Source: Candidatus Acidiferrales bacterium (lineage in GTDB: Bacteria > Acidobacteriota > Terriglobia > Acidiferrales > UBA7541). From it: a stretch of 61,316 nt of DNA. The notes below the pieces were generated by a model that saw only the letters and a program-made list of their open reading frames with translations, did not search any database and was not told the origin of the DNA. The stretch covers positions 1 to 61,316 of the forward strand of contig JASHRC010000275.1 of assembly GCA_030037525.1 (NCBI GenBank), read 5' to 3'. The position numbers and the translations under genes are program-made. Of this stretch, positions 8,443 to 16,388 are shown piece after piece. Position 1 is the first letter of the stretch. Each line of letters starts with the position of its first letter.

Positions 8443-9168
8443 GTGCGCATCGCCGTTGTGTCCGACATCCACGGCAATCTAACCGCTTTCGAAGCGGTGC
8501 TCGCGGATCTCGGCCAAACTTCTCCCGATCTGGTTCTGCATGGCGGCGACTTGGTACATGGAGGTTCAATGCCGGCGGAGATCGTCGATCGCGTCCGCGA
8601 GCTGGGCTGGGAAGGAGTCGTAGGAAACACAGACGAAATGCTGTGGATGCCCGAGAGCCTTGAGGAATTTGCTCGTAACGTGCCCAAGCTCGCACCGCTG
8701 ATGGCAACCATCCGGCAAATGATTCCGCCGACCCTTGAGAAGTTGGGCGACGAGCGACTGGCGTGGCTGCGGAATCAGCCTCGGATGCAGAGCACCGAAT
8801 CGGTGGCGTTGGTGCATGCTAGTCCCGAAAGTTGTTGGCGAGCTCCGATGCCGAATGCGACCGATGAGGAGATGGAGTCGACCTACGGCGGCCTCGGGCG
8901 GCCGATCGCGGTCTACGGACACATCCATCAATCCTATGTTCGACGCCTGCGGGGATTGACGGTGGTCAACACCGGCAGCGTGAGCCTTTCCTACGACGGC
9001 GACCCTCGCGCGTCGTATCTACTGTTGGACGGCTCGCATGCGACGATCCGGCGGGTTTCCTACGATATCGAGGCCGAAGCGCGTGCAATTATGCAATGCG
9101 GCCTGCCTCATGCGGCGTGGATCTGCCAAACGTTGCGCGCCGCAACCTATGTTCCACCGGCACAGTGA
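8443..9168 (+). CDS. Metallophosphoesterase, calcineurin-like
   Basis: A 241-residue phosphoesterase starting at GTG. The metal-binding motifs appear in order: SDIHGN (D-x-H), LHGGDLVHGG (GD), GVVGNTDEM (GN[T/H]D), ALVHASPE (H) and VYGHIHQSYVRR (GHxH). This is the YfcE/MJ0936-like group, which hydrolyses phosphodiesters or phosphomonoesters in the cytoplasm. The VVNTGSVSLSYDGDPRASY stretch with N-x-G-S is the typical C-terminal signature. Substrate unknown; isolated gene among remnants. Confidence 0.88.
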   Translation: MRIAVVSDIHGNLTAFEAVLADLGQTSPDLVLHGGDLVHGGSMPAEIVDRVRELGWEGVVGNTDEMLWMPESLEEFARNVPKLAPLMATIRQMIPPTLEKLGDERLAWLRNQPRMQSTESVALVHASPESCWRAPMPNATDEEMESTYGGLGRPIAVYGHIHQSYVRRLRGLTVVNTGSVSLSYDGDPRASYLLLDGSHATIRRVSYDIEAEARAIMQCGLPHAAWICQTLRAATYVPPAQ

Positions 9169-9504
9169 AGCTGCTAACCGCGCAAGGCCTGCACGGATCT
9201 ACATTCGCGGCGCTGGATGAACGCTACGTACGTGCGCTTTGCAGCTTCGACGGCTGCAGGGGACTTGGAGTTTAACGGCCGGCTCGCAGATGGCGAGTTG
9301 CAAAAGGTCCGTGCGGGGAGCGAAATCCGCAGACTTGAACGGGACCTTCCGGTTGGCGCACCTTGCCAAGATCAACCCGAATGCCTACACCGGCGGATGT
9401 GAGGCTACGGACGGACGGCTCATCACACCTTCCGCGTGGCCCGACCAGGGATACGACTTGGCCCGTTTGATTTTGCAACACACGGATATACCCACACCGG
9501 AAGA

Positions 9505-9632
9505 TTTGGTTCGTTGTTCCCGCTGTCGGCGACGAGATTCGTTTCGGGCGGGCCGCTCGCACGTATCTTCCCGATCGAAGTCGAAGCAAGGTTCGAACGC
9601 AATCAACAGGGAGAGGTAACCGGGCTCTTCGA
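9505..9632 (+). pseudogene. Hydrolase C-terminal remnant
   Basis: The plus strand reads LFPLSATRFVSGGPLARIFP followed by IEVEARFERNQQGEVTGL. This L-x-P-x-S-x-T-x-F ... F-x-x-x-G-x-V-x-G-L pattern is the small beta domain that ends many beta-lactamase/serine-hydrolase family proteins. No catalytic domain precedes it: 9169-9504 has only short frames. It runs straight into TPR debris. Confidence 0.4.
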
Positions 9633-10140
9633 TGAACAATCTGGCGATTGACTACCAGGCGCAGGGTAAGTATGCGCAGGCTGAGACAATCCAAGCTCAG
9701 GTTCTTGAGATCCGGCGCCGCGGTTTGGGTCCCGAGCATCCCGACAGGCTCAGGTCCTTGTACAATCTGGCCATCTGGCGCTGGCCTACATCTCGCAGGG
9801 AAAATTCGCTGAAAGTGAGCCCCTCGCGCGCGAGGCGCTGGCCATGGAGGTGGATCAAAAGAAGCAGTCGGATGACTGGCAACGATTCCGCGCCCAAACC
9901 CTGGTGGGCGAAAGCCTTGCGGGAGAGAAGAAATACGCCGAAGCCGAACCGCTACTGCGGGAAGGCTACCAGGAAATGCTCGCGCGCAAGTACCTCATCG
10001 ACGCCCCTGATCGCTACCATCTGGAACTGGCCCATCGGTGACTCGTCCAGCTTTACAAGAATTGGGAAAGCCCGCGAAGACAGCCGAAGTGGCGAGAGAG
10101 CCAGAACAGTAGGAGTTGTGGATGAATCACGGGGAGCCGA
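9632..10140 (+). pseudogene. TPR-repeat protein remnant with frameshifts
   Basis: 9632-9770 reads MNNLAIDYQAQGKYAQAETI, then LGPEHPDRLRSLYNLA, a kinesin-light-chain-type TPR. At about 9770 the likeness moves to another frame (ALAYISQGKFAESEPL, AREALAMEVDQKKQ, EKKYAEAEPLLREGYQEML), then a stop at 10039-10041 interrupts before LVQLYKNW, the usual end of such proteins. These are the C-terminal repeats of the Ser/Thr kinase-TPR proteins common in Acidobacteria. At least one frameshift and one stop make it a pseudogene. Confidence 0.7.
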
Positions 10141-10158
10141 ATAGAACCGTTCAAATAG

Positions 10159-10713
10159 CTAGGGCGAGTTTTTCGGGTTGGATGGCTGGCTACCGATTTG
10201 GTCAGGCATTGGCATCGGCGTCTTGATCCCTTGCATCTCGGGCGGCACTCCCGGAAAGGAGTTGTCATTCTGGGAGACGACCACAAGCCAAGTGCCCTTC
10301 CGTCTTGCAGCGACCATCGTCATCATACCGTAACGCCGCTCTCGCGCCGTGCCATCTGGGTTCTTATCGCCGGCAAGCGTCCAACTCCAGTGGACGACGG
10401 CGATGTCTGGACTCAAGAAGCGCACTGCCGTCTGAAGTGGCGTGATCGACGACTCCTTGAAACGCCCGCTCAGTAGCCGCACATGGTATTTCTCGAAGTC
10501 AGGCCTGCCGTGCAGCCACGTGGCACCTACCGTCACGAAGTCCACATCGTCCGCCATCATTTTTGCGAGTTCGTGGCCGTCGTGTTTGGCCCATGCGTCC
10601 GCGAAAGCCTGTGGAATCTTGCGCACAGCTTGCTCGTCCGGCTTCGTCTGGCTGCCGAGGGGTGAGGCTACAGCCACAAATAACGCGATCGGCGCGAGTA
10701 CGAGATTCTTCAT
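10159..10713 (-). CDS. Exported SgcJ/EcaC (DUF4440, SnoaL-like) protein
   Basis: A 184-residue protein with a signal peptide (MKNLVLAPIALFVAVASPLG) and a cone-shaped NTF2-like domain: IPQAFADAWAKHDGHELAKM, DDVDFVTVGATWLHGRPDF, VRFLSPDIAVVHWSWTLAGD and GTWLVVVSQND. This order matches the SgcJ/EcaC group. The ATG at 10713 has AAGGAG seven bases upstream; the frame extends to 10776 without a better start. Members bind small ligands or act as hydrolases/isomerases; function here is unknown. Confidence 0.8.
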   Translation of the reverse strand: MKNLVLAPIALFVAVASPLGSQTKPDEQAVRKIPQAFADAWAKHDGHELAKMMADDVDFVTVGATWLHGRPDFEKYHVRLLSGRFKESSITPLQTAVRFLSPDIAVVHWSWTLAGDKNPDGTARERRYGMMTMVAARRKGTWLVVVSQNDNSFPGVPPEMQGIKTPMPMPDQIGSQPSNPKNSP

Positions 10714-10844
10714 TTGCTGACTCCTTCCGCGGGGAGTTTCCGATTGGTCCTGGGTCGCGCATCGTATGCTCATCATCTACGTACGTAACCCCGATTGTAT
10801 ATACTAGGCGGATTCCGGCTGGCAGGGTATGGCCATTCCGTACG

Positions 10845-11010
10845 GCAGCCACTTGGCCCCCCTACGAAATCGTCTCAGCTATTGGTGCGGGCGGGATGGG
10901 CGAAGTGTACCGTGCCAGAGATCCAAAACTAGGCGGTGACCTAGCCATCAAGGTTCTCGACCTCGGTTTGGCAAAGGCTCTGGAAGGCGACCCGCTTCGA
11001 TCGACATCTT
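10845..11010 (+). pseudogene. Ser/Thr protein kinase remnant with internal deletion
   Basis: The reading PPYEIVSAIGAGGMGEVYRA plus RDPKLGGDLAIKVL is the kinase start with the Gly-rich loop and the Lys of VAIK. It then jumps straight into DLGLAKALEGDP, which is the DFG region normally some 130 residues later. The catalytic loop (HRD) is missing, so the protein cannot phosphorylate. Likeness ends near 11010; 11011-11308 has nothing recognisable. Confidence 0.75.
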
Positions 11011-11308
11011 CACTTCGGGGCGCGCGTCAGAGACTTAGCCGAAGTCACGAACACGATCCGGCATTAAGATTTGGCGACATCGGTCACGCGACCTCGCCCG
11101 ACGTTTCCGACCCCCTATCTGGACGCAAATTGGCTTGCCAACATTTTCCGAGTTGTGCATCAATATAGCCTCGTATGGATTCGTCCGATAGCAATCGGCG
11201 TCCCGCTGCCGGCTTCACTTGAAGTTCCTCCCTCTAAGCGACGGTCGGCCGTTTCGAAAATGCATCTGCATCTGAACTTCCAGCGAAGACCCAGGGGAGG
11301 AATCACTA

Positions 11309-12415
11309 ATGCAGCGAGGAATCTCTCCGATCGGAGCTGTACTATCGCTTTTTATCGGGAGCCTCGCCGGTGCACAACCGCAAATGGGCGACCGGCCGAA
11401 GGAAGCGGCGTTCCACGTAAAGAACGCGTTCGTAGTGAAGGTTCCACAGGGAGCGCACCGGGTGCGCGTCTGGTTTGCGGTTCCGCAGGAGGACGCCTAC
11501 TCAGTGATCACGAATTTCAGCGCCACCAGCGACGCTCCCGTGCGGTACGACTGGGATTCGTGGGGCAACAAGGAAGGATTTGTCGAAGTCCGCACTCCTG
11601 CCGTTTCCGAAATCCGCATTACCGAAGAATTCGATCTGAAGCGCACCGAAATGCGCAACAAGATCGATCCAAGCGGTACGCGTCCGCTGACCGACGCCGA
11701 ACGCCTGGCCCTCTCGCGTTACCTGCAACCTTCGACTTACGTGATCGTCAACGATCAAGTCAGGGCGACCGCGGCGCAGATCGTCGGCGGCGAAACCAAC
11801 CCTATTCTCGCCGCGCGCAAGCTCTACGACTGGACCATGCAGAACATCGACTACTGGGTGAAGGACCCCGATCACCTGAAAGCCTCGCCCATGGGCAGTA
11901 GCGAGTACTGCCTCGGCAGAAAGACCGGCAATTGTACGGACTTCCATTCGCTGTTCGCCTCGCTCGCGATTGCATCGGGCGTTCCCGCGCGCATGATCTA
12001 TGGCTCGCTTCTCAAGCCGCCGCTGAATGGAATGGCGGTCGACGGCAGCTACCACTGCTGGATTGAGTTTTACGCGCCGCGCGTGGGATGGATTCCACTC
12101 GACGCCTCGCTCGCGAACATCTACGGCAAGCAATTCGATCTGACCGAGAAGAACACAAATCTCGTCGAGCTCACGACTGCCGCCGGATATCACGGCTACG
12201 ATCCCAGCAAGATCGACTATTACTTCGGTAATCTCGCCGAACGCCGCGTCGTGTGGTCGATGGGCCGCGACCTGATGATGCAGCCCGCGCAGGAAGATGG
12301 CCCCGTGAATTCGCTGCCGAAGGCATATGTCGAAATCGATGGCAAGGCCTCAAGCGATTACACACGTACGTTCACGTACAAAGAGCTTTCCGCGGGTACG
12401 AGCGCATCGGACTGA
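11309..12415 (+). CDS. Exported transglutaminase-like cysteine protease-fold protein
   Basis: A 368-residue protein with a signal peptide ending near LAGAQPQ, a beta-rich N-terminal half, and a transglutaminase-like domain at about residues 200-290. The triad is visible: Cys in GRKTGNCTDFHSLFASLA, His in GSYHCWIEFYAP, Asp in WIPLDASLAN. GGGGAGGAAT lies before the ATG. Such proteins act as peptidases or amidases more often than cross-linkers. It heads a tight run with TusA, DsrE, TusA-OsmC and a MetE-like enzyme (12 bases to the next start), an unusual partnership. Confidence 0.85.
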   Translation: MQRGISPIGAVLSLFIGSLAGAQPQMGDRPKEAAFHVKNAFVVKVPQGAHRVRVWFAVPQEDAYSVITNFSATSDAPVRYDWDSWGNKEGFVEVRTPAVSEIRITEEFDLKRTEMRNKIDPSGTRPLTDAERLALSRYLQPSTYVIVNDQVRATAAQIVGGETNPILAARKLYDWTMQNIDYWVKDPDHLKASPMGSSEYCLGRKTGNCTDFHSLFASLAIASGVPARMIYGSLLKPPLNGMAVDGSYHCWIEFYAPRVGWIPLDASLANIYGKQFDLTEKNTNLVELTTAAGYHGYDPSKIDYYFGNLAERRVVWSMGRDLMMQPAQEDGPVNSLPKAYVEIDGKASSDYTRTFTYKELSAGTSASD

Positions 12416-12427
12416 GTCGATTTGTCG

Positions 12428-12646
12428 ATGATTGCCGAGAGATGGAACGCCGGGGAGATGGGATGCGGAGAGCTGTTGATCGAGCTTGCCCTGCGCATGA
12501 AAGCGCTCGCGCCCGGGCAGGTCTTCGAGCTGACAGCTCTCGATCCCGGCGCAGTCGAGGACATTCCCGCGTGGTGCAAGTTGACGAGCCATGCGCTGGT
12601 GTTCGCCGAACATCCCATTTATCGGATTCGCCGAAGAGAAGATTGA
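12428..12646 (+). CDS. TusA-like sulfur carrier (single domain)
   Basis: A 72-residue protein of the TusA/SirA fold. The cysteine at residue 13 (GEMGCGELLIELALRMKAL) sits where TusA has Cys-Pro-x-Pro, but the proline is replaced by Gly. The rest follows the fold: APGQVFELTALDPGAVEDIP and a second Cys in AWCKLTSHAL. TusA relays persulfide sulfur between enzymes. The gene starts 12 bases after the transglutaminase stop and ends 27 before the DsrE gene. The frame upstream contains a TTG at 12422; the ATG at 12428 is taken. Confidence 0.78.
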   Translation: MIAERWNAGEMGCGELLIELALRMKALAPGQVFELTALDPGAVEDIPAWCKLTSHALVFAEHPIYRIRRRED

Positions 12647-12673
12647 ATCTCGCACACACTTAAGGAGGAGCCA

Positions 12674-13036
12674 ATGCCAGGAAGCTTTTGCGTCAGCATC
12701 ACGCATTCGAAAGACAATACGGACAAGGCCACCGTCGGCTTCGTCGTTGCCAATGCCGCGGTCGCGTCGGACAAGGACACCATGGTATTTCTCAGCATCG
12801 AAGGCGTACGCCTCTCGCAGAAGGGATTCGCGGATGACATCCACGAAGCAGGATTCGCGCCGCTAAAAGAACTGATGGACAACTTCGTCAAGGCGGGCGG
12901 GAAGATCTTCGTCTGTTCGCCGTGCTTCAAAAAGCGCGGACTAGCCGAGGACAAGGTCGTCGCCGGAGCGACCATCGTGGGCGGTGCCAAGCTCGTCGAG
13001 TTTTTGAGCGGCGGCGCTCCCTGCGTGAGCTATTGA
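12674..13036 (+). CDS. DsrE-family sulfur-relay protein
   Basis: A 120-residue cytoplasmic DsrE-like protein. It opens with the FCVSITHSKDNTDKATVGFV strand-helix unit, has the acidic middle MVFLSIEGVRLSQKGFAD, and places two cysteines in IFVCSPCFKKRGL, where DsrE/DsrE2 proteins carry the reactive Cys. AAGGAGGAG is at ideal spacing before the ATG. Family members exchange persulfide with TusA; here a TusA lies on each side, so a relay is likely. Confidence 0.85.
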   Translation: MPGSFCVSITHSKDNTDKATVGFVVANAAVASDKDTMVFLSIEGVRLSQKGFADDIHEAGFAPLKELMDNFVKAGGKIFVCSPCFKKRGLAEDKVVAGATIVGGAKLVEFLSGGAPCVSY

Positions 13037-13052
13037 TCCAGCCGGAGCCCAC

Positions 13053-13781
13053 ATGGCGGTCGAGCACGATCCGATCCCGGACGCGATGTGCGATGGCGGC
13101 GATCTTGATTGCGGCAGCGGACTGCTTCTGATCATCCGCAACGCAATGGATCCGCTGCCGTCTGGCGCTGTTCTGGAGGTCCGCAGCCGCGAAATCAGCG
13201 TGAAGGAAGACCTGCCGGCATGGTGCAGGCTCGTCGGTCACGACATGCTCACAGCGAAGCCGGGCGACGCAGGCTCGACCAGCTATTTCATTCGCAAGAA
13301 AGCGGCAGATGCCGTGCTCAAACAGGACCTCGAGCAAGCCAGGAATTACGTCTGGCGCGCTCGAGTGCGCGGCCGGGGTGGAATGGCCGCGGAGATTTTT
13401 GTTCGAAACCATTCGTTTACGGTGGGACAGCCCGCGAGTTTCGATACGGCCGATCAGGCGATCAGCGCGATCGAGTATTTGCTCGGCTCGCTCGGAGCGT
13501 GCATCGCCGTGGGCCTTCAGTGGCGCGCCTCGCAAAAGGGCATCACCGTGCACAATCTCGAGGTGGCCCTGCAAGCGCGCGCGGAGGACATTCTCGTTTA
13601 CTTGGGCGTGCACGGCACGGGGAATCCTGGCTTGGCCGACGCTCGGGCCGTGGTTTACGTCGATGCAGACGCCGAGACGGAGACTCTGCAGGAATTGCTC
13701 GACGAGACGATCCGCCGGTCCCCGGTGGCACAAACATTTCTGAATGCCGTTCCATTCCATGCCGACATCCGAAAGGCCTGA
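13053..13781 (+). CDS. TusA-OsmC fusion protein
   Basis: A 242-residue two-domain protein. Residues about 12-80 are a second TusA-like domain (DLDCGSGLLLIIRNAM with Cys20, then DLPAWCRLVGHDML), again with Cys-Gly in place of Cys-Pro. Residues about 105-240 are OsmC-like: FVRNHSFTVGQPASFDTADQ, IEYLLGSLGACIAVGLQWRA, and the end RSPVAQTFLNAVPF. The first OsmC cysteine is present (GAC), but the second, usually Cys-Pro, is Ser-Pro. A one-Cys OsmC joined to a sulfur carrier suggests persulfide or thiol transfer rather than peroxidase action. It starts 16 bases after the DsrE stop. Confidence 0.8.
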   Translation: MAVEHDPIPDAMCDGGDLDCGSGLLLIIRNAMDPLPSGAVLEVRSREISVKEDLPAWCRLVGHDMLTAKPGDAGSTSYFIRKKAADAVLKQDLEQARNYVWRARVRGRGGMAAEIFVRNHSFTVGQPASFDTADQAISAIEYLLGSLGACIAVGLQWRASQKGITVHNLEVALQARAEDILVYLGVHGTGNPGLADARAVVYVDADAETETLQELLDETIRRSPVAQTFLNAVPFHADIRKA

Positions 13782-13784
13782 GCG

Positions 13785-14921
13785 ATGAATCCGCGCGTGC
13801 TCTATCCAGTGACAGTCGTCGGCAGTTGGCCCAGGCCCGCTTGGCTTGTCGAGGCGATGAAGCGCCGCTCGCCTGCGCTTGCCGATTTGCAGGATCAGGC
13901 CACGCTGCTGGCGATCAAGTATCAGGAAGACGCGGGAGTCGACATCATCTCCGACGGCGAGCAGCGCCGCGACAACTTCTATTCCTTCATCGCGGACCGC
14001 CTCGACGGCGTCCGCCTGATGACGCTCGCCGAGCTGCTCGATTACGTCGAGGACAAAGCTGCCTTCGAAAATCTTCTGAACGCGCTCGATGTTCCGGCAT
14101 TTGCCATCAAGAATCCCGTGGTCGTGGGCAAAGTCAGGCGGCGGAAGCCGCTGGTAATGGACGATTACCGCTTCTTGCGCGAGCATACGCGGAAATCAAT
14201 CAAAGTCACTTTGCCCGGCCCCTACCTGCTGAGCCGCTCAACCTGGGTGAAAGGACTCTCCGAGTCCACCTATCCCGATGGCGATCACCTCGGCAGCGAT
14301 ATCGTCGCTGTTCTGCGCGAGGAATTGCAGGAACTTGTGGGTGCAGGTGTTGAAACGATTCAGTTCGACGAGCCGGTCCTCAGTGAACTGCTGCTCGCAG
14401 GCCGGTCCGCTACGCGCACCTTTATGTGTGCCGCGCTCGCGGCAAGCTCAAGCCCGGAAGGTGAACTCGAACGGGCGGTCGGCCTGATGAATCGCGTCGT
14501 CGAAGGCATTCACGGATCGATTCTTGCTGTGCACGTCTGCCGCGGAAATTGGAGCCGCAACGAAGACGTGCTTCTCTCCGGTCCCTATGACGGTCTGATT
14601 CCATATTTGAATCGTATGAAGCTCGATCAATTTGTTCTGGAGTATGCGACTGCCCGCGCGGGCACTCCGAAAGCGCTCGCCAGCCTGCGGGAAGACGCGC
14701 AGATCGGATACGGCGTCGTCAATCCGCGCACTTCCGAAATCGAGCCTCCCGACGAAATCGTCGCGCGCGTGCGGGAGCTGACTGAATTCATTTCGCCGGA
14801 ACGGATTTTCCTCAATCCCGATTGCGGTTTCGGAACGTTCGCCGAAAGGCCGGTCGCCGACGCACGGACGGCCTACGCGAAGCTCCGCACACTCGTCGCC
14901 GCAGCTGAGAAGTTGCGCTGA
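13785..14921 (+). CDS. Cobalamin-independent methionine synthase, core type (MetE C-terminal-like)
   Basis: A 378-residue TIM-barrel protein matching only the catalytic C-terminal half of MetE. Near the N-terminus is TVVGSWPRPAWL, then ISDGEQRRDNFY. The zinc ligands are visible as H and C in LAVHVCRGNW, E in LDQFVLEYA and C in FLNPDCGFGTFAERP. Short core-MetE enzymes lack the folate-binding N-terminal half and are known in some lineages to take methyl groups from a corrinoid donor. It begins three bases after the TusA-OsmC stop, so its thiol acceptor may be supplied by these sulfur carriers. Substrate unproven. Confidence 0.82.
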   Translation: MNPRVLYPVTVVGSWPRPAWLVEAMKRRSPALADLQDQATLLAIKYQEDAGVDIISDGEQRRDNFYSFIADRLDGVRLMTLAELLDYVEDKAAFENLLNALDVPAFAIKNPVVVGKVRRRKPLVMDDYRFLREHTRKSIKVTLPGPYLLSRSTWVKGLSESTYPDGDHLGSDIVAVLREELQELVGAGVETIQFDEPVLSELLLAGRSATRTFMCAALAASSSPEGELERAVGLMNRVVEGIHGSILAVHVCRGNWSRNEDVLLSGPYDGLIPYLNRMKLDQFVLEYATARAGTPKALASLREDAQIGYGVVNPRTSEIEPPDEIVARVRELTEFISPERIFLNPDCGFGTFAERPVADARTAYAKLRTLVAAAEKLR

Positions 14922-15000
14922 GGCTCTTTTTTGATGGTGTCGTCGATGCGAGAGGGCCTCTACACGCGTGGCTGACTTCGTTGACACGAAACGTCGTTGT

Positions 15001-15195
15001 CTATCGTTTCGACTCGCGCTTTTGGTCGAAACGCTTTGGCATTCGCCGTGGCTGCTTCTCGACCATCTTGCGCAGCCTGCTGATGGCGCGGTCCCACCCA
15101 GCCGAGATCATTTCGAGGAACGCCCGTGCTTCTTCGAGTCGCCGCGCTTCGAGCTCATAGAGAGAAAAAGCCCCGTCCGGCGTTGGGTGGCTCTG
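15001..15195 (-). pseudogene. ArsR-type regulator, C-terminal remnant
   Basis: The minus strand reads GAFSLYELEARRLEEARAFL, then EMISAGWDRAISRLRKMVEK, the amphipathic C-terminal helices typical of the ArsR-type regulators that sit beside SRPBCC/AHSA1 genes. A stop lies in frame just upstream and no helix-turn-helix part is found. The rest of 14922-15637 has short frames only and nothing else recognisable. Confidence 0.42.
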
Positions 15196-15637
15196 TCAGT
15201 TGACTTGGCCAAGACAAAACCTGCAACGGGTCGTGAGGATACGATGACGATCCGGTTCTTGCTCCGTCGCGTTGCGTCCTGCTACGGGCCTCCGGATTGG
15301 GCGCCACAGTTCAGGCGAGAGATCAGGGAAGCGAACGCTGACCCTTGAATGCTCGCCGTGTTCGTGAGCGGCAACAAGGCGAGCTTCTTCAGGTGGATCA
15401 CCAAAGCCCTGCGCGAAAGGGCAGCATCGCTGCCAAAGGAGAACCGCGCGATTCGCGCTGCCACAGAAGATCCTTGACCTCTCGGCTGCGGCAGGTGATG
15501 AGCGTCGCCGACCATGCCGTAGTTTGCGTCTAGGCGACAGCCAGCTCACCAGATAGATTGATCTTGTCCTGCAAATGGGTCAGAAGTCCGGTACCGCGAG
15601 ATGACGGTCGCCGCCAACTGCCTTCCCCTGTCGCGGT

Positions 15638-16027
15638 CTATGCAGTCGCCGCTGCTGCTGTCGCACCGGCCTCCGCTGTGTAAACCACAACTGCCTTCTT
15701 GCCGCCTTTCGCGGCAGTGGCATGAATAGTTTTCAGGTTCACGCCTTTCGCCGCCAGTTTTTCCAGAGTTTGCGCCAGTGCTCCTGGCTTGTTTGGCAGC
15801 TCGTATTGCTCGGCTTCTGTCTCCTGATAGCCGAGCTTGGCATCATCGAGCGCCTTTTTGGCACGCCTGGGATCCTCAGCAATCAGATGCACTGTCCCGA
15901 CCGTTCCTTGGGCCGTTCCCAAAAGAGAAAGAATATTCACCTTCGCATTGCCAAGTGCTCTGACGACCTCAAGGACTGCACCCGGTTGATTTTGAACCGA
16001 GATGGTGAACTGCTTCGTTTTCGGCAT
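15638..16027 (-). CDS. Tandem ACT-domain protein
   Basis: A 129-residue protein made of two ACT-like units. The first is KQFTISVQNQPGAVLEVVRA ... VNILSLLGTAQGTVGTVHLI, the second is YELPNKPGALAQTLEKLAAK ... KTIHATAAKGGKKAVVVYTA. Such stand-alone ACT proteins bind amino acids or similar ligands. The Gly-Ala-rich tail is low complexity. The frame opens upstream at 16090, but the ATG at 16027 follows a GGGGG stretch and fits the domain start. No linked operon. Confidence 0.85.
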   Translation of the reverse strand: MPKTKQFTISVQNQPGAVLEVVRALGNAKVNILSLLGTAQGTVGTVHLIAEDPRRAKKALDDAKLGYQETEAEQYELPNKPGALAQTLEKLAAKGVNLKTIHATAAKGGKKAVVVYTAEAGATAAAATA

Positions 16028-16388
16028 AGGGCCCCCTTTCTTTTGCGAGATTATACGCCGGTCTGCTCTCAGAACCTCATGGCAGTGCACCGTTCGCAGG
16101 ACCTGGTACTCAGTTCGCGCTCGCTGCCATGTCGTCGGCAGTTCCTTCGAATTCCCATGACGAGGGGGGGGCTAGTTTGATTGGTGCCGATCTCGCACAA
16201 CCTGTTTGCGGCGATCCTGATGATGAACACATTCGAGCTGCTGGCGTCGGGCGGAAATCCGACTTGCCTCAGGGCGCCACGCGGGAGCAAACTCAGGATG
16301 CCGCAAAGGATCACGCTCTTTGTAGCCCGGGCAGATCGGGCTGGAGAATCGATAATTTGATGTCTGCATTGTCTCAAGGAGGAAAGCA
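16028..16388. other. Intergenic, no gene recognised
   Basis: Divergent region between the ACT protein and the aldehyde dehydrogenase. Short frames on both strands show no family pattern. It should hold promoters for both genes, but no clear -10/-35 pair or operator was picked out. Confidence 0.35.

Noticed and set aside
12927-14186. Long open frame (419 residues) on the minus strand across the TusA-OsmC and MetE-like genes
   Set aside because: It is antisense to two well-supported genes, has no family pattern and arises from GC-rich codon bias. The same holds for 13109-14353 plus, 16629-17837 minus, 34414-35610 plus, 42082-43107 minus and 47890-49020 plus.
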